Numbered from the stretch's first letter, positions 46,605 through 56,249 are shown. The stretch: 56,526 bases of DNA from Bacillus badius NBRC 15713 (GCF_001591605.1 NZ_BCVF01000027.1:1-56526); one strand, 5' to 3'. The notes: a model not told the origin generated them from the sequence alone. A program made the numbers and translations.

Positions 46605-47414
46605 TCATTCTTCAATCACGTATCCTAATAAACGGAGACGGTTCTCCACAAATCCTTTTGCATAGTGAAAAACCTCTTCCCTCTCCGGTTCATTAAATAT
46701 TTCATGATACAAGCCCGGCCATTCCTTGTAATGCATTTCCGACAAATCAAGCCGGTGAAACCATTTTCTGACGGTTTTTTTGTCAACAATCAGATCATGG
46801 CCGGCTTGCATGATAAGAAGCGGAACATCCGGCACCTCTCCCGCTTTTAAATCCGCGGTCTTTATTGCCTGCAGCAGTTCGCGGTACCATCGAACGGACA
46901 CTTTATTAACATAGAGTGCATCTTCCTTATCAGCTTGCCGCACCTCTTCATTTCTTGTCGCCATGTCAACAGTCAGGCCAGAAGAAAACTTTACTGAAGG
47001 GGAAAGCGAATTTAATCCATGCGATAGAATATCCATAATTTTTGGTGGTGTATGAATCATTCCCAGACAAGGAGAGGATAAAATAACGCCCGCGGTTTCT
47101 ACTTCCATTTCCTGCAGCAGGCGAATAGCAACTAGCCCTCCCATGCTGTGTCCCAATATAAACAAAGGCAGATCAAACTGATAAGCCGCCTGTATCCAGT
47201 CCTTTACTTCGTCAATGTACTCATTAAAAGATGAAATGTGCCCTCTTTGCGCTCTCGATGTCATGCCCTGGCCAGGTAAATCGCCCATAACCACATGAAA
47301 GCCGTTTCTGCGCCACATTTCAATCAGCCAACCGTAACGCCCATGGTGCTCCATTGCTCCATGAATCATCACGATAACACCTTTTGGCTGTTGTTCTGTT
47401 TCCCATTTCCACAT
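46605..47414 (-). CDS. ytpA: Lysophospholipase-type alpha/beta hydrolase YtpA
   Basis: A 269-residue monoacylglycerol-lipase-like hydrolase with the nucleophile S90 in LGHSMGG, an early HG in VIMIHGAMEHHGRYGWL, and a late Asp/His pair (AGHDLIVDKKT, LYHEIFNEP). YtpA in B. subtilis makes the phospholipid antibiotic bacilysocin. The start is ATG 47414 or the GTG three bases before it; both follow GGAGGA. The partner gene ytpB (a terpene synthase) of the B. subtilis operon is absent here. Confidence 0.9.
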   Translation of the reverse strand: MWKWETEQQPKGVIVMIHGAMEHHGRYGWLIEMWRRNGFHVVMGDLPGQGMTSRAQRGHISSFNEYIDEVKDWIQAAYQFDLPLFILGHSMGGLVAIRLLQEMEVETAGVILSSPCLGMIHTPPKIMDILSHGLNSLSPSVKFSSGLTVDMATRNEEVRQADKEDALYVNKVSVRWYRELLQAIKTADLKAGEVPDVPLLIMQAGHDLIVDKKTVRKWFHRLDLSEMHYKEWPGLYHEIFNEPEREEVFHYAKGFVENRLRLLGYVIEE

Positions 47415-47551
47415 CACGCATCTTCCTCCGGCTTTTTATAGTCCTATACTTTTTTACCTTCTATTATACAAACCAAATCGTTTTAGATAAAATAATAAGC
47501 AAATCCAATTCTATTTTCCTTTGCGGGAACATGAAAGAAGGAGAGAAAACG

Positions 47552-48076
47552 ATGATCTATCCTTACAATAACAAAACACCTGAGATTGCTGAATCTGCCT
47601 ACATAGCTGATTATGTAACCATTACTGGCGATGTGACAATCGGCGAAGAAACCAATATTTGGTTCAACACTTCGATACGTGGAGATGTCGCTCCGACAGT
47701 GATTGGCAGCAAAGTAAGCATTCAAGACAATTCTGTGCTTCATCAAAGCCCAAACAACCCGCTTATCATTGAAGATGAAGTAACAATCGGCCACCAAGTG
47801 ATTCTCCATAGCTGTAAAATTCGAAAGCAAGCGCTGATCGGCATGGGTTCCATTATTCTTGACAATGCAGAAATTGGGGAAGGGGCTTTTATTGGAGCCG
47901 GCAGCCTTGTTCCTCAAGGAAAAGTCATTCCCCCTCATTCTGTCGCCTTTGGACGGCCAGCGAAAGTGATCCGTCCAGTGAATGAGGAGGACAAAAAAGA
48001 CATGGAACGCATCGTTAGAGAATACGTTGAAAAAGGCCAATATTACAAAAGCATACAAAAAAATCCTGGGGGCTAA
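47552..48076 (+). CDS. ytoA: Gamma-carbonic-anhydrase-like protein YtoA
   Basis: The 174-residue protein is a left-handed beta helix of hexapeptide repeats (IADYVTITGDVTIGEETNIW, DNAEIGEGAFIGAGS). It ends with an alpha helix and a charged tail. Zinc-site histidines appear in SVLHQSPNN and IGHQVILHS. Activity as a carbonic anhydrase is not certain in this family. The start is ATG 47552 after AAGGAGAG; the longer upstream frame crosses the promoter region. Confidence 0.93.
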   Translation: MIYPYNNKTPEIAESAYIADYVTITGDVTIGEETNIWFNTSIRGDVAPTVIGSKVSIQDNSVLHQSPNNPLIIEDEVTIGHQVILHSCKIRKQALIGMGSIILDNAEIGEGAFIGAGSLVPQGKVIPPHSVAFGRPAKVIRPVNEEDKKDMERIVREYVEKGQYYKSIQKNPGG

Positions 48077-48099
48077 GCAGTCCCCAGGATTTTTTCTTT
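48061..48099. terminator. Bidirectional terminator between ytoA and metK
   Basis: ATCCTGGGG and CCCCAGGAT flank the loop, with T6 on the forward strand and A/T-rich flanks on the reverse. Confidence 0.85.
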
Positions 48100-48102
48100 T
48101 TA

Positions 48103-49302
48103 TTAATTTGCCGCCTGGCTTTTCAGAATTTCAGCCTTGTCTGTTCTTTCCCAAGGAAGGTCGACATCCACACGGCCGAAGTGTCCGTACGCTGCTGTTT
48201 GTTTGTAGATTGGACGGCGAAGGTCAAGCATATTGATAATGCCTGCCGGACGCAAATCAAAGTTGCTGCGCACAAGTTCAACAAGCGCTTCTTCAGAAAC
48301 CTTGCCCGTGCCAAACGCATCAATCGCAATCGAAACAGGCTGAGCCACACCGATTGCATAAGCAAGCTGAACTTCACATTTATCAGCAAGACCGGCAGCT
48401 ACAATATTTTTCGCTACATAACGAGCGGCATAGGCTGCTGAACGGTCTACTTTTGTCGGATCTTTACCGGAGAAGGCACCGCCGCCGTGACGTGCATAAC
48501 CGCCATACGTATCAACGATAATCTTGCGGCCGGTTAAACCAGCATCTCCCTGAGGTCCGCCAATCACAAAGCGGCCTGTCGGATTAATAAAGAATTTTGT
48601 ATTTTCATCAATTAATTCAGCAGGAACAACCGGATCAATGACATGTTGGCGCAAATCGCTTTGAATTTGCTCAAGCGTCACTTCTGGATGATGCTGTGTG
48701 GAAATAACAATTGTATCGATTCTTACCGGCTTGTCGTTTTCATCATATTCAACTGTCACTTGTGTTTTTCCGTCCGGACGCAAATAAGAAAGTGTTTCTT
48801 CTTTTCTCACCTTTGTCAGCTGACGGGATAATTTATGAGCTAGGGAAATTGGCAGCGGCATTAATTCTGCTGTTTCATTACAAGCAAAACCAAACATTAA
48901 CCCTTGGTCTCCCGCACCGATCGCTTCGATTTCTTCATCGCTCATCTGGCCTTCACGTGCTTCAAGCGCAACGTCTACTCCTGCCGCAATATCCGGGGAC
49001 TGTTCATCAATAGATGTCAGCACGCCGCAAGTATCCGCATCAAAGCCATACTTGGCACGCGTGTAGCCAATCTCTCTGATGGTTTCCCGAACAATTTTAT
49101 TAATATCGACATAAGAAGAGGTTGTAATCTCCCCCGCTACGAGCACAAGCCCAGTGGTAACAGATGTTTCTGCTGCTACACGTGCATTTGGATCTTTTGA
49201 TAAGATTTCATCTAGGATTGCATCGGAAATTTGATCGCAAATCTTATCCGGATGCCCTTCAGTGACTGACTCTGAAGTAAAGAGACGACGATTGTTAGTC
49301 AT
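48103..49302 (-). CDS. metK: S-adenosylmethionine synthetase
   Basis: MetK makes SAM from methionine and ATP in the cytosol. The 399-residue protein has [19 protein letters not shown] near the N-terminus, the hexapeptide GAGDQG near 122, and [16 protein letters not shown] near 270. The ribosome binding site is GGAGGA. It is controlled by a SAM-I riboswitch upstream, closing a feedback loop on its product. Confidence 0.98.
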   Translation of the reverse strand: MTNNRRLFTSESVTEGHPDKICDQISDAILDEILSKDPNARVAAETSVTTGLVLVAGEITTSSYVDINKIVRETIREIGYTRAKYGFDADTCGVLTSIDEQSPDIAAGVDVALEAREGQMSDEEIEAIGAGDQGLMFGFACNETAELMPLPISLAHKLSRQLTKVRKEETLSYLRPDGKTQVTVEYDENDKPVRIDTIVISTQHHPEVTLEQIQSDLRQHVIDPVVPAELIDENTKFFINPTGRFVIGGPQGDAGLTGRKIIVDTYGGYARHGGGAFSGKDPTKVDRSAAYAARYVAKNIVAAGLADKCEVQLAYAIGVAQPVSIAIDAFGTGKVSEEALVELVRSNFDLRPAGIINMLDLRRPIYKQTAAYGHFGRVDVDLPWERTDKAEILKSQAAN

Positions 49303-49385
49303 GAAACTTCCTCCTTAAAAATGATCAACTGACTGCCGATCGTTAATGGTACGGTACTCATTTCCCCTAAGTTTATCCTTTTAAA

Positions 49386-49606
49386 ATAAAAAAACCCCTC
49401 CTGAAATAAAGAGAGGAAAGGTTGGTCTTATCAACATAGGCCTTTCACTCTTATCGTTCAAGGTTTTGCCCTTGCTGCAGGTTAGCACCTTTGTCTTGAA
49501 TACCACTTATATTTATAAGTACTGACAATCAGGATAACTGACAGTCAATCAAGCAGGTTGCCGGGCTTCATCGGGCCTGTCCCCTCCGCCAGCTCAGGAT
49601 AAGAGT
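49386..49606 (-). promoter_or_regulatory. SAM-I (S-box) riboswitch of metK
   Basis: On the reverse strand the aptamer starts at CTCTTATCCTGAG, has GGCGGAGGGGACAGGCCC, the core GATGAAGCCCGGCAACC, GGTGCTAA, and closes with GATAAGAG (49446-49606). A terminator with CCTCTC and GGAGGGG arms and T7 follows at 49386-49424. SAM binding should end transcription before metK. Confidence 0.97.
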
Positions 49607-49622
49607 ATCCGTTCAAGGTTAC

Positions 49623-49651
49623 ATAATACGAAATCCAATCAGTAATGTCAA
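49623..49651 (-). promoter_or_regulatory. metK promoter
   Basis: TTGACA (49646-49651) and TATTAT (49623-49628) with a 17-base spacer on the reverse strand, just before the riboswitch. Confidence 0.88.
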
Positions 49652-49751
49652 CTGCTTTGGCGTAAAAAATTCCTTGTTTTTTCAGTTTCTTTTTATAGAA
49701 AATCGGACAAGATTAAATAAAAAATGTCACAAAAAAAATAAGTGAATAGTA

Positions 49752-49779
49752 TAGACTATTAAACGTAATGTGTTATACT
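49752..49779 (+). promoter_or_regulatory. pckA promoter with CcpN-type operator
   Basis: TAGACT (49752-49757) and TATACT (49774-49779) with a 16-base spacer. TGTGTTATACT at 49769-49779 matches the CcpN consensus TRTGHYATAYW at every position and covers the -10. CcpN represses pckA and gapB during glycolysis in B. subtilis, so the same control is expected. Confidence 0.75.
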
Positions 49780-49842
49780 AATTTTTGAGCAAATACTGAG
49801 AGAACAACTACTTAAATTCAGATAAAGGATGGTTATTAATTT

Positions 49843-51429
49843 ATGAAGACTGCAAGCGTTTCAAGCGAAATTCTGGAACTTTTAAAAGGTGGCAACGTAA
49901 CAATGCAGCCATCTGTACCGTTGCTCGTAGAAAAAGTACTGAATCGCAAAGAAGGCGTGTTAACTGCTTCTGGAGCGGTTCGTGCCGAAACAGGCAAATA
50001 CACTGGACGTTCTCCTAAAGATAAGTTTATCGTTGAGGAGCCATCAGTAAAAGATAAAATTGATTGGGGCACAGTGAATGAACCGATTTCTGCTGAGGTG
50101 TTTGATCAATTATACACGAAAGTGATCAATTATTTAAAGGAAAGAGAAGAATTATTTGTTTTCAAGGGATTTGCAGGAGCAGACCCGGCTCACCGCCTGC
50201 CGATCCAAGTCATCAACGAATATGCCTGGCATAACCTGTTTGCCCATCAGCTGTTCATCCGCCCATCGGAGGAAGAATTAAAAAGCCATCAAGCCGGCTT
50301 TACGATTGTTTCTGCTCCGAACTTTAAAGCAGACCCTGCAGTAGATGGAACGAGATCAGAAGCATTTATCATCATTTCTTTTGAGCGCCGCATCGTTTTG
50401 ATCGGCGGAACGGAATATGCAGGAGAAATGAAAAAATCTATTTTCTCTGTCATGAACTTCTTGCTTCCTGAAAACGACATTCTATCTATGCATTGCTCAG
50501 CCAATGTGGGCTATGAAGGCGATGTTGCTTTATTCTTCGGACTTTCCGGCACAGGAAAAACAACATTAAGCGCAGATCCAAACCGCCGTTTAATCGGGGA
50601 TGACGAGCATGGCTGGTCTGCTAACGGGGTATTCAACATTGAAGGCGGCTGCTATGCAAAAACGATTGGCCTTTCCCGTGAAAAAGAACCGCAAATTTTT
50701 GATGCGATCCGTTTCGGTTCCGTTCTTGAAAATGTTGTACTGGATGAAAATTCCCGTATTCCGAATTACAACGACAACCGCTTAACAGAAAATACGCGCG
50801 CCGCTTACCCGCTGCAAGCTATCGACAACATCGTTGATCCAAGCGTAGCCGGCCATCCAAATACAATTATTTTCTTAACAGCTGATGCGTTCGGCATCTT
50901 GCCTCCAATCAGCAAATTAACGAAAGAGCAAGCAATGTACCATTTCTTGAGCGGTTACACATCTAAACTTGCTGGTACAGAGCGTGGTGTGACATCTCCG
51001 CAAGCAACCTTCTCTACTTGCTTCGGCTCGCCATTCCTTCCGCTTGAGGCTACACGCTATGCGGAAATGCTCGGCAAGAAAATCGATGAGCACAACGTTC
51101 AAGTTTTCCTTGTGAACACAGGCTGGACTGGCGGCGAATACGGTGTCGGTTCCCGCATGAAGCTGGCTTATACACGGGCTATGGTGCAAGCAGCTCTTGA
51201 AGGCGAATTAAATAATGTTGAAACTTATACAACTAAAACATTCGGCCTGCAAATTCCGCTTCATGTACCTGGTGTACCTGATGACGTTCTCATCCCTCGC
51301 AAAGCTTGGGCTGATGAAGATGCCTTTATGACAAAAGCGGCAGAGCTTGCTGGCAAATTCCGTGAAAACTTCAAGAAGTTCTCCAATGTTCCAAAAGAAA
51401 TTATTGAACTTGGCGGACCACAAATTTAA
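49843..51429 (+). CDS. pckA: Phosphoenolpyruvate carboxykinase (ATP)
   Basis: PckA converts oxaloacetate to PEP, the first committed step of gluconeogenesis. The 528-residue protein has the P-loop G233-LSGTGK-T240, the kinase-2 motif around LIGDDEHGW (about 250-258), and [13 protein letters not shown] further on. The ribosome binding site AAAGGATGG is about 12 bases from ATG, a long spacing. It stands next to metK as in B. subtilis, divergently. Confidence 0.97.
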   Translation: MKTASVSSEILELLKGGNVTMQPSVPLLVEKVLNRKEGVLTASGAVRAETGKYTGRSPKDKFIVEEPSVKDKIDWGTVNEPISAEVFDQLYTKVINYLKEREELFVFKGFAGADPAHRLPIQVINEYAWHNLFAHQLFIRPSEEELKSHQAGFTIVSAPNFKADPAVDGTRSEAFIIISFERRIVLIGGTEYAGEMKKSIFSVMNFLLPENDILSMHCSANVGYEGDVALFFGLSGTGKTTLSADPNRRLIGDDEHGWSANGVFNIEGGCYAKTIGLSREKEPQIFDAIRFGSVLENVVLDENSRIPNYNDNRLTENTRAAYPLQAIDNIVDPSVAGHPNTIIFLTADAFGILPPISKLTKEQAMYHFLSGYTSKLAGTERGVTSPQATFSTCFGSPFLPLEATRYAEMLGKKIDEHNVQVFLVNTGWTGGEYGVGSRMKLAYTRAMVQAALEGELNNVETYTTKTFGLQIPLHVPGVPDDVLIPRKAWADEDAFMTKAAELAGKFRENFKKFSNVPKEIIELGGPQI

Positions 51430-51442
51430 TAAACCAAACTGA

Positions 51443-51475
51443 AAGGACATCGCCAATTCGGCGATGTCCTTTTTC
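51443..51475. terminator. Bidirectional terminator between pckA and the MMPL gene
   Basis: AAGGACATCGCC and GGCGATGTCCTT flank a five-base loop, followed by T5. Confidence 0.9.
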
Positions 51476-53577
51476 TATAAATGGTTCCGGCGCATGCCCG
51501 CCCGGTCTTTTTCAAAAACAAGCAGCAAGGAAGGCAGCAGCAAGCCGCGAACAATAAAGGTATCAATTAATATGCCCACAGCAACAATAAAACCGAAAAC
51601 AAATAAGATTTCAATAGGCTGTGTCATTAATACGGCAAAGGTCGCCGCCAAAATAATACCGGCGGATGAAATCACTCCTCCTGTTTTAGCCACTGCAATG
51701 CTTACCGCTTCATCAAGCGGGCGGCTGCCGCGCTCTTCTGTATATCTTGATACTAAAATAATATTGTAGTCGATTCCTAATGCCACAAGGAAAATGAAAG
51801 AGTACAGCGGCACACGGGTACTGATGGCATCAATTCCAAACAAAGCTTTAGTTAAAAACATGCCAAGTCCGAGAGCCGCCAGGAACGACAGCAGAATGGT
51901 GCCGACCATATAAAGCGGCATTTTCACAGAGCGGGTTAAGAGGACAAGCATCACAAAAATCAATAATGTTTCTAACAAGACAATCACTTTCAAATCACGG
52001 CTGTTTAACAGGCGGTCATCCAGCTTCTCAGCTGTTTCTCCGGCAAAATAAAGTGTGCCCTTGGCTTCGGCATTTGTTGCAATGTTCTCTGCCCGTTTCC
52101 GAAGCTGGGCAAGAGCATCCATAGCCGGCGACTCATAAGGGCTTCCTGTAAAGGACAAGGAAAGTTCATGTGCTTTCCCGTCTTTCGTGGAGCCTTCTGC
52201 TCGTACCTTAGCTACTCCCTCCTGCTTCTCTAGCTCAGCCGCCAGTTTGGCCATATCTCCTTGTCCTTCAAACAGAACGGTCGTTGGAGCTAAATCACCA
52301 GCGGCAAATTTTTTCTCAATAATTTCATACCCTTCTAAAGACGGCATATCATCCGGAAAAGATTTCAGCGTGTTAAATTCATATTTTACATTAAATACGT
52401 TCAAGGAAGCGAGGAGAAGCAAGATGACGACAGTGCTGCCAATAACAAGCGGTTTGGCTGTCACAAAACGGGCAATGCGTCCCCAGATTCCCTCTTCCGC
52501 TTCGATCACGTCCCCTGCTTTCGGCACTCTCGGCCAGAATGATTTTCTTCCAAACAGCACGAACAGTGCCGGAACCAGTGTAACCGAAGCCAGCATAATA
52601 ACAGCAACGACCGTGGCAAAGATAGGCGCGAAGTTTTGATAGTCGCGGATAACAGCAAAGAAGAGAACAAGCATAGCAGCGAGTACGGTACCCCCCGAAA
52701 AGAATACAGGCTCTCCCGTTTCACGCATGGCCTGCTTCATTGCCTCAAATTTGCTCTCCTGGCGTCTTAATTCTTCCCGGTAGCGGGCAAGAACAAACAA
52801 GGAATAATCCGTCACCGCTGCAAATAGCAAAATCGTCATAATAGACAGCGATTGGCTGCTCATTTCCAGTCCGGCTTTGCCGTATAGTCCTAAAATCCGG
52901 TCTGTTACCGCATAGACCACCATTGATGCCAGCAAAGGAATGAAGGCAAGGAGCGGCGAACGGTAAATAATGATCAACAGCACGAGGATCAGCCCCACGG
53001 TTGATAAAAGAAGAACGATATCAGCTTGGGAAAATAACGCTGTTGTATCTACGGCAATGCCAGCTGGACCAGTCACACGCACTTGCAGATCCTCGGTTTC
53101 TTCCTTTGCTATGTTCGTTACAGATTGAATTGCCGGCTTCAACTCATCGCTTTCCAGTCCTTCCTGAAAAACCAGCGGAATGGCTGCAGCTGAACGATCC
53201 ATTGACATAAATTCGTTTTGTGCGGGGGGAGGAAGCTGGCTGAACGGCACAATTTCCTTTAAATTTTTTATTTCCTTGCGCTCAATGGCTGCCATGGCTT
53301 TAGCAAGTTGGGCTGTTTCAATTTCCTGATTATCAGCATTAAAAACGAGAATAGCTGGTATGCCTTTATCATTCGGAAAATATTGATCCGTTTTTTCAGC
53401 CGCTTCCATCGCTGGAGAATCGCTGGGAAGCGATTGAATAGAAGATGCGCTATACTCACGCGAACTTGGAGCCAAAGCACTTAACCCGCCTGCCAGCAGC
53501 AGCCAGATAAGCAGAACGGCCCACATTCCTTTTTTGGTAGAAACCCAATCAGTCACAGGCTTAAGTACTTTCTTCAT
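51475..53577 (-). CDS. MMPL/RND family exporter (YdfJ-like)
   Basis: The 700-residue membrane protein has twelve helices in two halves, each with one helix, a large outside domain and five more helices. The motifs ALGIDYNIILVSRYTEE and AAVTDYSLFVLARYREE are the duplicated GxxxDY proton-relay signatures of MMPL proteins. Start ATG 53577 (MKKVLKPVTDW) after GGAGGAG. Substrates of such proteins include lipids and drugs; B. subtilis YdfJ is similar, but its gene lies elsewhere, so this copy is a lineage-specific insertion here. No TetR or two-component regulator lies next to it. Confidence 0.9.
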   Translation of the reverse strand: MKKVLKPVTDWVSTKKGMWAVLLIWLLLAGGLSALAPSSREYSASSIQSLPSDSPAMEAAEKTDQYFPNDKGIPAILVFNADNQEIETAQLAKAMAAIERKEIKNLKEIVPFSQLPPPAQNEFMSMDRSAAAIPLVFQEGLESDELKPAIQSVTNIAKEETEDLQVRVTGPAGIAVDTTALFSQADIVLLLSTVGLILVLLIIIYRSPLLAFIPLLASMVVYAVTDRILGLYGKAGLEMSSQSLSIMTILLFAAVTDYSLFVLARYREELRRQESKFEAMKQAMRETGEPVFFSGGTVLAAMLVLFFAVIRDYQNFAPIFATVVAVIMLASVTLVPALFVLFGRKSFWPRVPKAGDVIEAEEGIWGRIARFVTAKPLVIGSTVVILLLLASLNVFNVKYEFNTLKSFPDDMPSLEGYEIIEKKFAAGDLAPTTVLFEGQGDMAKLAAELEKQEGVAKVRAEGSTKDGKAHELSLSFTGSPYESPAMDALAQLRKRAENIATNAEAKGTLYFAGETAEKLDDRLLNSRDLKVIVLLETLLIFVMLVLLTRSVKMPLYMVGTILLSFLAALGLGMFLTKALFGIDAISTRVPLYSFIFLVALGIDYNIILVSRYTEERGSRPLDEAVSIAVAKTGGVISSAGIILAATFAVLMTQPIEILFVFGFIVAVGILIDTFIVRGLLLPSLLLVFEKDRAGMRRNHL

Positions 53578-53770
53578 CTTTGCTCCTCCTCTTCCTTCCA
53601 TGTCCTTGATCGGACGCCTATTCTTTTTTTATTTAGGCCGGTTCATTAATATAATTGCTGGCTGATGGATAGATTGAAAGGCATTCACCTTTGAAGCCGG
53701 AGATCGCTTGCTTCTTACTAAAAAACAGTGCCTATGGAATTACACTTTTTAATAAAAGATAAATGCAAAC

Positions 53771-53803
53771 AAAAGCGGCTGAAAATTATTTCGCCGCTTT
53801 TTT
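53771..53803 (-). terminator. ytmB terminator
   Basis: AAAAGCGGC and GCCGCTTTT arms with T-rich flank on both strands. Confidence 0.75.
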
Positions 53804-53805
53804 CG

Positions 53806-54048
53806 TCAATTTGTCGAATTCAAAGAAATCAACCTGTATGTAATTTCCGTCTGCTCTTTTTGCCATTCAACTTTTTCAATAATAGCTGTGCCAGTAATAT
53901 CCCCGTTCTTGGTTTTAAACACATGAATAGGAATATCTATCGGATACAGACGATATCCCTCTTTCGTTAAAGAAAACAAATTTTCCTCTTTTCTTTGCTC
54001 TCTTCCTTTTGTTACAATCATCGTATTTAGTTCCATTGGCATCCCCAT
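53806..54048 (-). CDS. ytmB: YtmB, DUF2584 family
   Basis: The 80-residue soluble protein matches DUF2584 by its start MGMPMELNTMIVTKGRE and the central KEGYRLYPIDIPIHVFKT. Function is unknown. It follows ytmA with a 27-base gap, the same pairing as in B. subtilis, and the two are probably one transcript. The ribosome binding site (GGAGGAG) is strong. Confidence 0.9.
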   Translation of the reverse strand: MGMPMELNTMIVTKGREQRKEENLFSLTKEGYRLYPIDIPIHVFKTKNGDITGTAIIEKVEWQKEQTEITYRLISLNSTN

Positions 54049-54075
54049 GCCTTCTCCTCCTCGCCATTGTGAGTC

Positions 54076-54849
54076 TTATTGTTTTTTCATCCAAGCGCAT
54101 AAATCCATCACAATCTGCCGGTTCACCGCCGGGGGAAAGTAATGGTCATATTGATTAAAGTACCACGTTTCAGCCGGATGTTCCACCTGCTTCAGCCTCT
54201 CTTCCAGGCGAAAAGCATGCTCAGGGGAGACATTCTTATCTCTCAGCCCGTGAATAATCAAAACAGGCGGCTTCAGTCGTTCAAGCTGATAAAGCGGCGT
54301 ACGCCACTCATAGAGCTCCTCCTGCTTATAAGGGCTGGCGCCAATCACTCTTTTCATCATCCGGCGCAAATCTTTTCTTTCTTCATAGGTCAATCTCATA
54401 TCAGACACTCCGCCCCATGTCACAACAGAAGCAGCCTCCTCTTTTTCCAAAGCAGTCAGCAACGCCATCACACCGCCTCGGGAAAACCCAAAAATATGTA
54501 CCCGGCCGGTAACACGCGGATGCGATTGCAGCAGCTCAAAAGCTGAAAAAGCATCTTCTCTGTCTTCACCGGCAAAATCCTCATTTCCCTCCCCGCCGCG
54601 GTTGCCGCGGTAAAAAGGGGCAAAAACAATAAAGCCTTCAGAGGCAAACTGGGCAATTCGTGCCGGCCGAACCATGCCTACATTTTTGATGCCGCCCCGC
54701 AAGTACAGAAAACCATCGTATAGGCCCTCCTGCACCGGCTCAGCAAGCAGTCCCTTGATCTTTAGGTCTCCTGACCAATAAGTGACCATAGAAAGGTGCA
54801 CATGCGGATTAGGAGAAGGGAAACGAAAGCATTCAATGATTCTCTCCAT
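54076..54849 (-). CDS. ytmA: Alpha/beta hydrolase YtmA
   Basis: A 257-residue serine hydrolase of the prolyl-oligopeptidase (S9)/acyl-peptide-hydrolase type. The nucleophile is S123 in IFGFSRGGVMAL; Asp and His are in IIHGLRDKNVSPEHA and YNQYDHYFPP. The natural substrate is unknown. It starts 19 bases after the ytkD stop, in the same direction, and ytkD-ytmA-ytmB may be an operon. Confidence 0.9.
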   Translation of the reverse strand: MERIIECFRFPSPNPHVHLSMVTYWSGDLKIKGLLAEPVQEGLYDGFLYLRGGIKNVGMVRPARIAQFASEGFIVFAPFYRGNRGGEGNEDFAGEDREDAFSAFELLQSHPRVTGRVHIFGFSRGGVMALLTALEKEEAASVVTWGGVSDMRLTYEERKDLRRMMKRVIGASPYKQEELYEWRTPLYQLERLKPPVLIIHGLRDKNVSPEHAFRLEERLKQVEHPAETWYFNQYDHYFPPAVNRQIVMDLCAWMKKQ

Positions 54850-54868
54850 CTTATCACCACGTCCATCA

Positions 54869-55345
54869 TCATGTTAGCCGCTGTTCCTCCCGCAAGAATT
54901 CCAGCGTTCTTTCGACCACTTCATCTTGCATTAAAAAGCTAAAACGCTTGTCCATTCTCTCTGCAAGCAAATCCTCTCCGAATAGCACTGGACCCTCTGT
55001 TTCCAAGTAATGGTCTCTTCTTTCTATTTTCCCTATCTCCGCAAAAAAAATCGCTTTGACGAAAGGAACTTCGGGCTGTTTCACAAAATATTCGCCAATA
55101 AATCGCAGCTTTTCAATAACCGCTCCTGTCTCTTCAAACACTTCGCGTCTCGCTGCCTCTTCAACCGTCTCTCCCTCTTCTACTTTTCCTCCGGGAAATT
55201 CCAATCCACGCTGCGGATGAAGCGTCAGCAGCCAATCCTGCTTGAAACGGCAAAAAACAATGACATGCCGGGCGGACAATGAAAAGGCGTCCCGCTTAAA
55301 AGCAAGCGTCACCCGGCAGCCATTTTTATCTGTAAACTCTATCAT
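54869..55345 (-). CDS. ytkD: Nudix nucleoside triphosphatase YtkD
   Basis: The 158-residue Nudix hydrolase carries the full box at residues 52-74: GGKVEEGETVEEAARREVF, then EETG. YtkD of B. subtilis removes 8-oxo-dGTP and related nucleotides and protects against mutation and oxidative stress. The start follows GGGGGAAGG. The leader contains a 21-base palindrome. Confidence 0.93.
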   Translation of the reverse strand: MIEFTDKNGCRVTLAFKRDAFSLSARHVIVFCRFKQDWLLTLHPQRGLEFPGGKVEEGETVEEAARREVFEETGAVIEKLRFIGEYFVKQPEVPFVKAIFFAEIGKIERRDHYLETEGPVLFGEDLLAERMDKRFSFLMQDEVVERTLEFLREEQRLT

Positions 55346-55374
55346 GCCTTCCCCCTGCTTCCGTCGTCCACAGT

Positions 55375-55422
55375 TACAAGCGGCGGCCGCTTGTACAGTT
55401 TGACAAGTTTGAGTTTATTATA
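55375..55422 (-). promoter_or_regulatory. ytkD promoter -10 and 21-base palindrome in the leader
   Basis: TATAAT at 55417-55422 on the reverse strand has no clear -35. The palindrome 55375-55395 has arms TACAAGCGGC and GCCGCTTGTA around one base, perfect on both sides, at about +15 to +35 of the transcript. It could be a repressor site or an RNA hairpin. Confidence 0.6.
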
Positions 55423-55461
55423 CCTTATTTTGCTTAGCAGGGGCGAACAAAGTCCCGCGAA

Positions 55462-55773
55462 TTAAAAATCCCCCATCTCTTCTATATGCTGCTTCGCCTC
55501 TTCGTCGCCAAGCTCATAAATCATCTGATAGATTTTTCGCAGATGGTCATCATATTGGTCATTCCCAGAGTCTTTATGATATTCGCGATAAGGAATATGC
55601 GCGCGCAGAAAGTTGCCTATTTCTACCGAGTAATTGGCATCAAACAACTCTCTCAGCGACGTAATTTCTTCATCCGATGCGTAAATTTTAAAGCTCCAAG
55701 GAGAGACGGTTGGCTTTCTCATAATTTCTCCCGTCTCGATAGCAATGTAATATACGTTTTTTCCTTCTTCCAT
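55462..55773 (-). CDS. Conserved hypothetical protein, 103 residues
   Basis: The start is ATG 55773 (MEEGKNVYYIAIETGEIM), six bases after a perfect AAAGGAGGTG; the GTG nine bases upstream is inside that site. The sequence has an N-terminal beta pair, then a helical acidic C-terminus (RKIYQMIYELGDEEAKQHIE). Cytosolic. I do not recognise its function. It lies upstream of ytkD in the same direction with a promoter between. Confidence 0.85.
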   Translation of the reverse strand: MEEGKNVYYIAIETGEIMRKPTVSPWSFKIYASDEEITSLRELFDANYSVEIGNFLRAHIPYREYHKDSGNDQYDDHLRKIYQMIYELGDEEAKQHIEEMGDF

Positions 55774-55858
55774 GTTAGACACCTCCTTTGCTTATCGTTC
55801 CCTGTCCGTTCGTAAAAATGACTGAAATGAAACATTTTCTCTGCTTGCTTATTCATTG

Positions 55859-55882
55859 GTTTATTTGGCCGAATTGGGGTAT
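55859..55882 (+). promoter_or_regulatory. Possible sigma-B type promoter
   Basis: GTTTAT (55859-55864) and GGGTAT (55877-55882) with a 12-base spacer fit the sigma-B pattern. A sigma-A reading with TATAAA is also possible. Confidence 0.4.
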
Positions 55883-55940
55883 AAATGTTAATAAGGAAGA
55901 AAAAGAACGCTCATACATTACAGCAAAGGAGAAGGTCCAC

Positions 55941-56189
55941 TTGAAATTAGTAGATGAATTATTTGAAATGTACCGCGGAAAACTTCAAGGTACAGAAGAA
56001 GACCTGGACATGATTACGTTGGCAGTGCTTGAACAGCTTTCGCAAAAAGAAATCCTGTCGATCATTAAAGAATTAAATGAAGACGAATTGACGTACTTCT
56101 TCCGTCTTTATTTATTTGAAGCATTAAAGCAAAAATTTGATATGGATAGTATGGGGGACAATTTCGACGACAACCGCTTATACCATTAA
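55941..56189 (+). CDS. Small DUF6154-like protein
   Basis: The start is TTG 55941 (MKLVDELFEMYRGK) after AAAGGAGAAGG, giving 82 residues; the longer frame to 55788 crosses the promoter and has no ribosome binding site. The protein is short, acidic and helical, with the pattern EEDLDMITLAVLEQLSQKEI and YFFRLYLFEALK. It resembles the small family often annotated DUF6154 in Bacillus; function unknown. Confidence 0.75.
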   Translation: MKLVDELFEMYRGKLQGTEEDLDMITLAVLEQLSQKEILSIIKELNEDELTYFFRLYLFEALKQKFDMDSMGDNFDDNRLYH

Positions 56190-56218
56190 ATACATAATTG
56201 ATGACCGCTTACGCAATA

Positions 56219-56249
56219 AAAGGATGCTCTCCGATTGGAGGCATCCTTT
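56219..56249 (+). terminator. Terminator after the DUF6154-like gene
   Basis: AAAGGATGC and GCATCCTTT with an inner CTCC/GGAG stem. The T-run is short. Confidence 0.65.
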
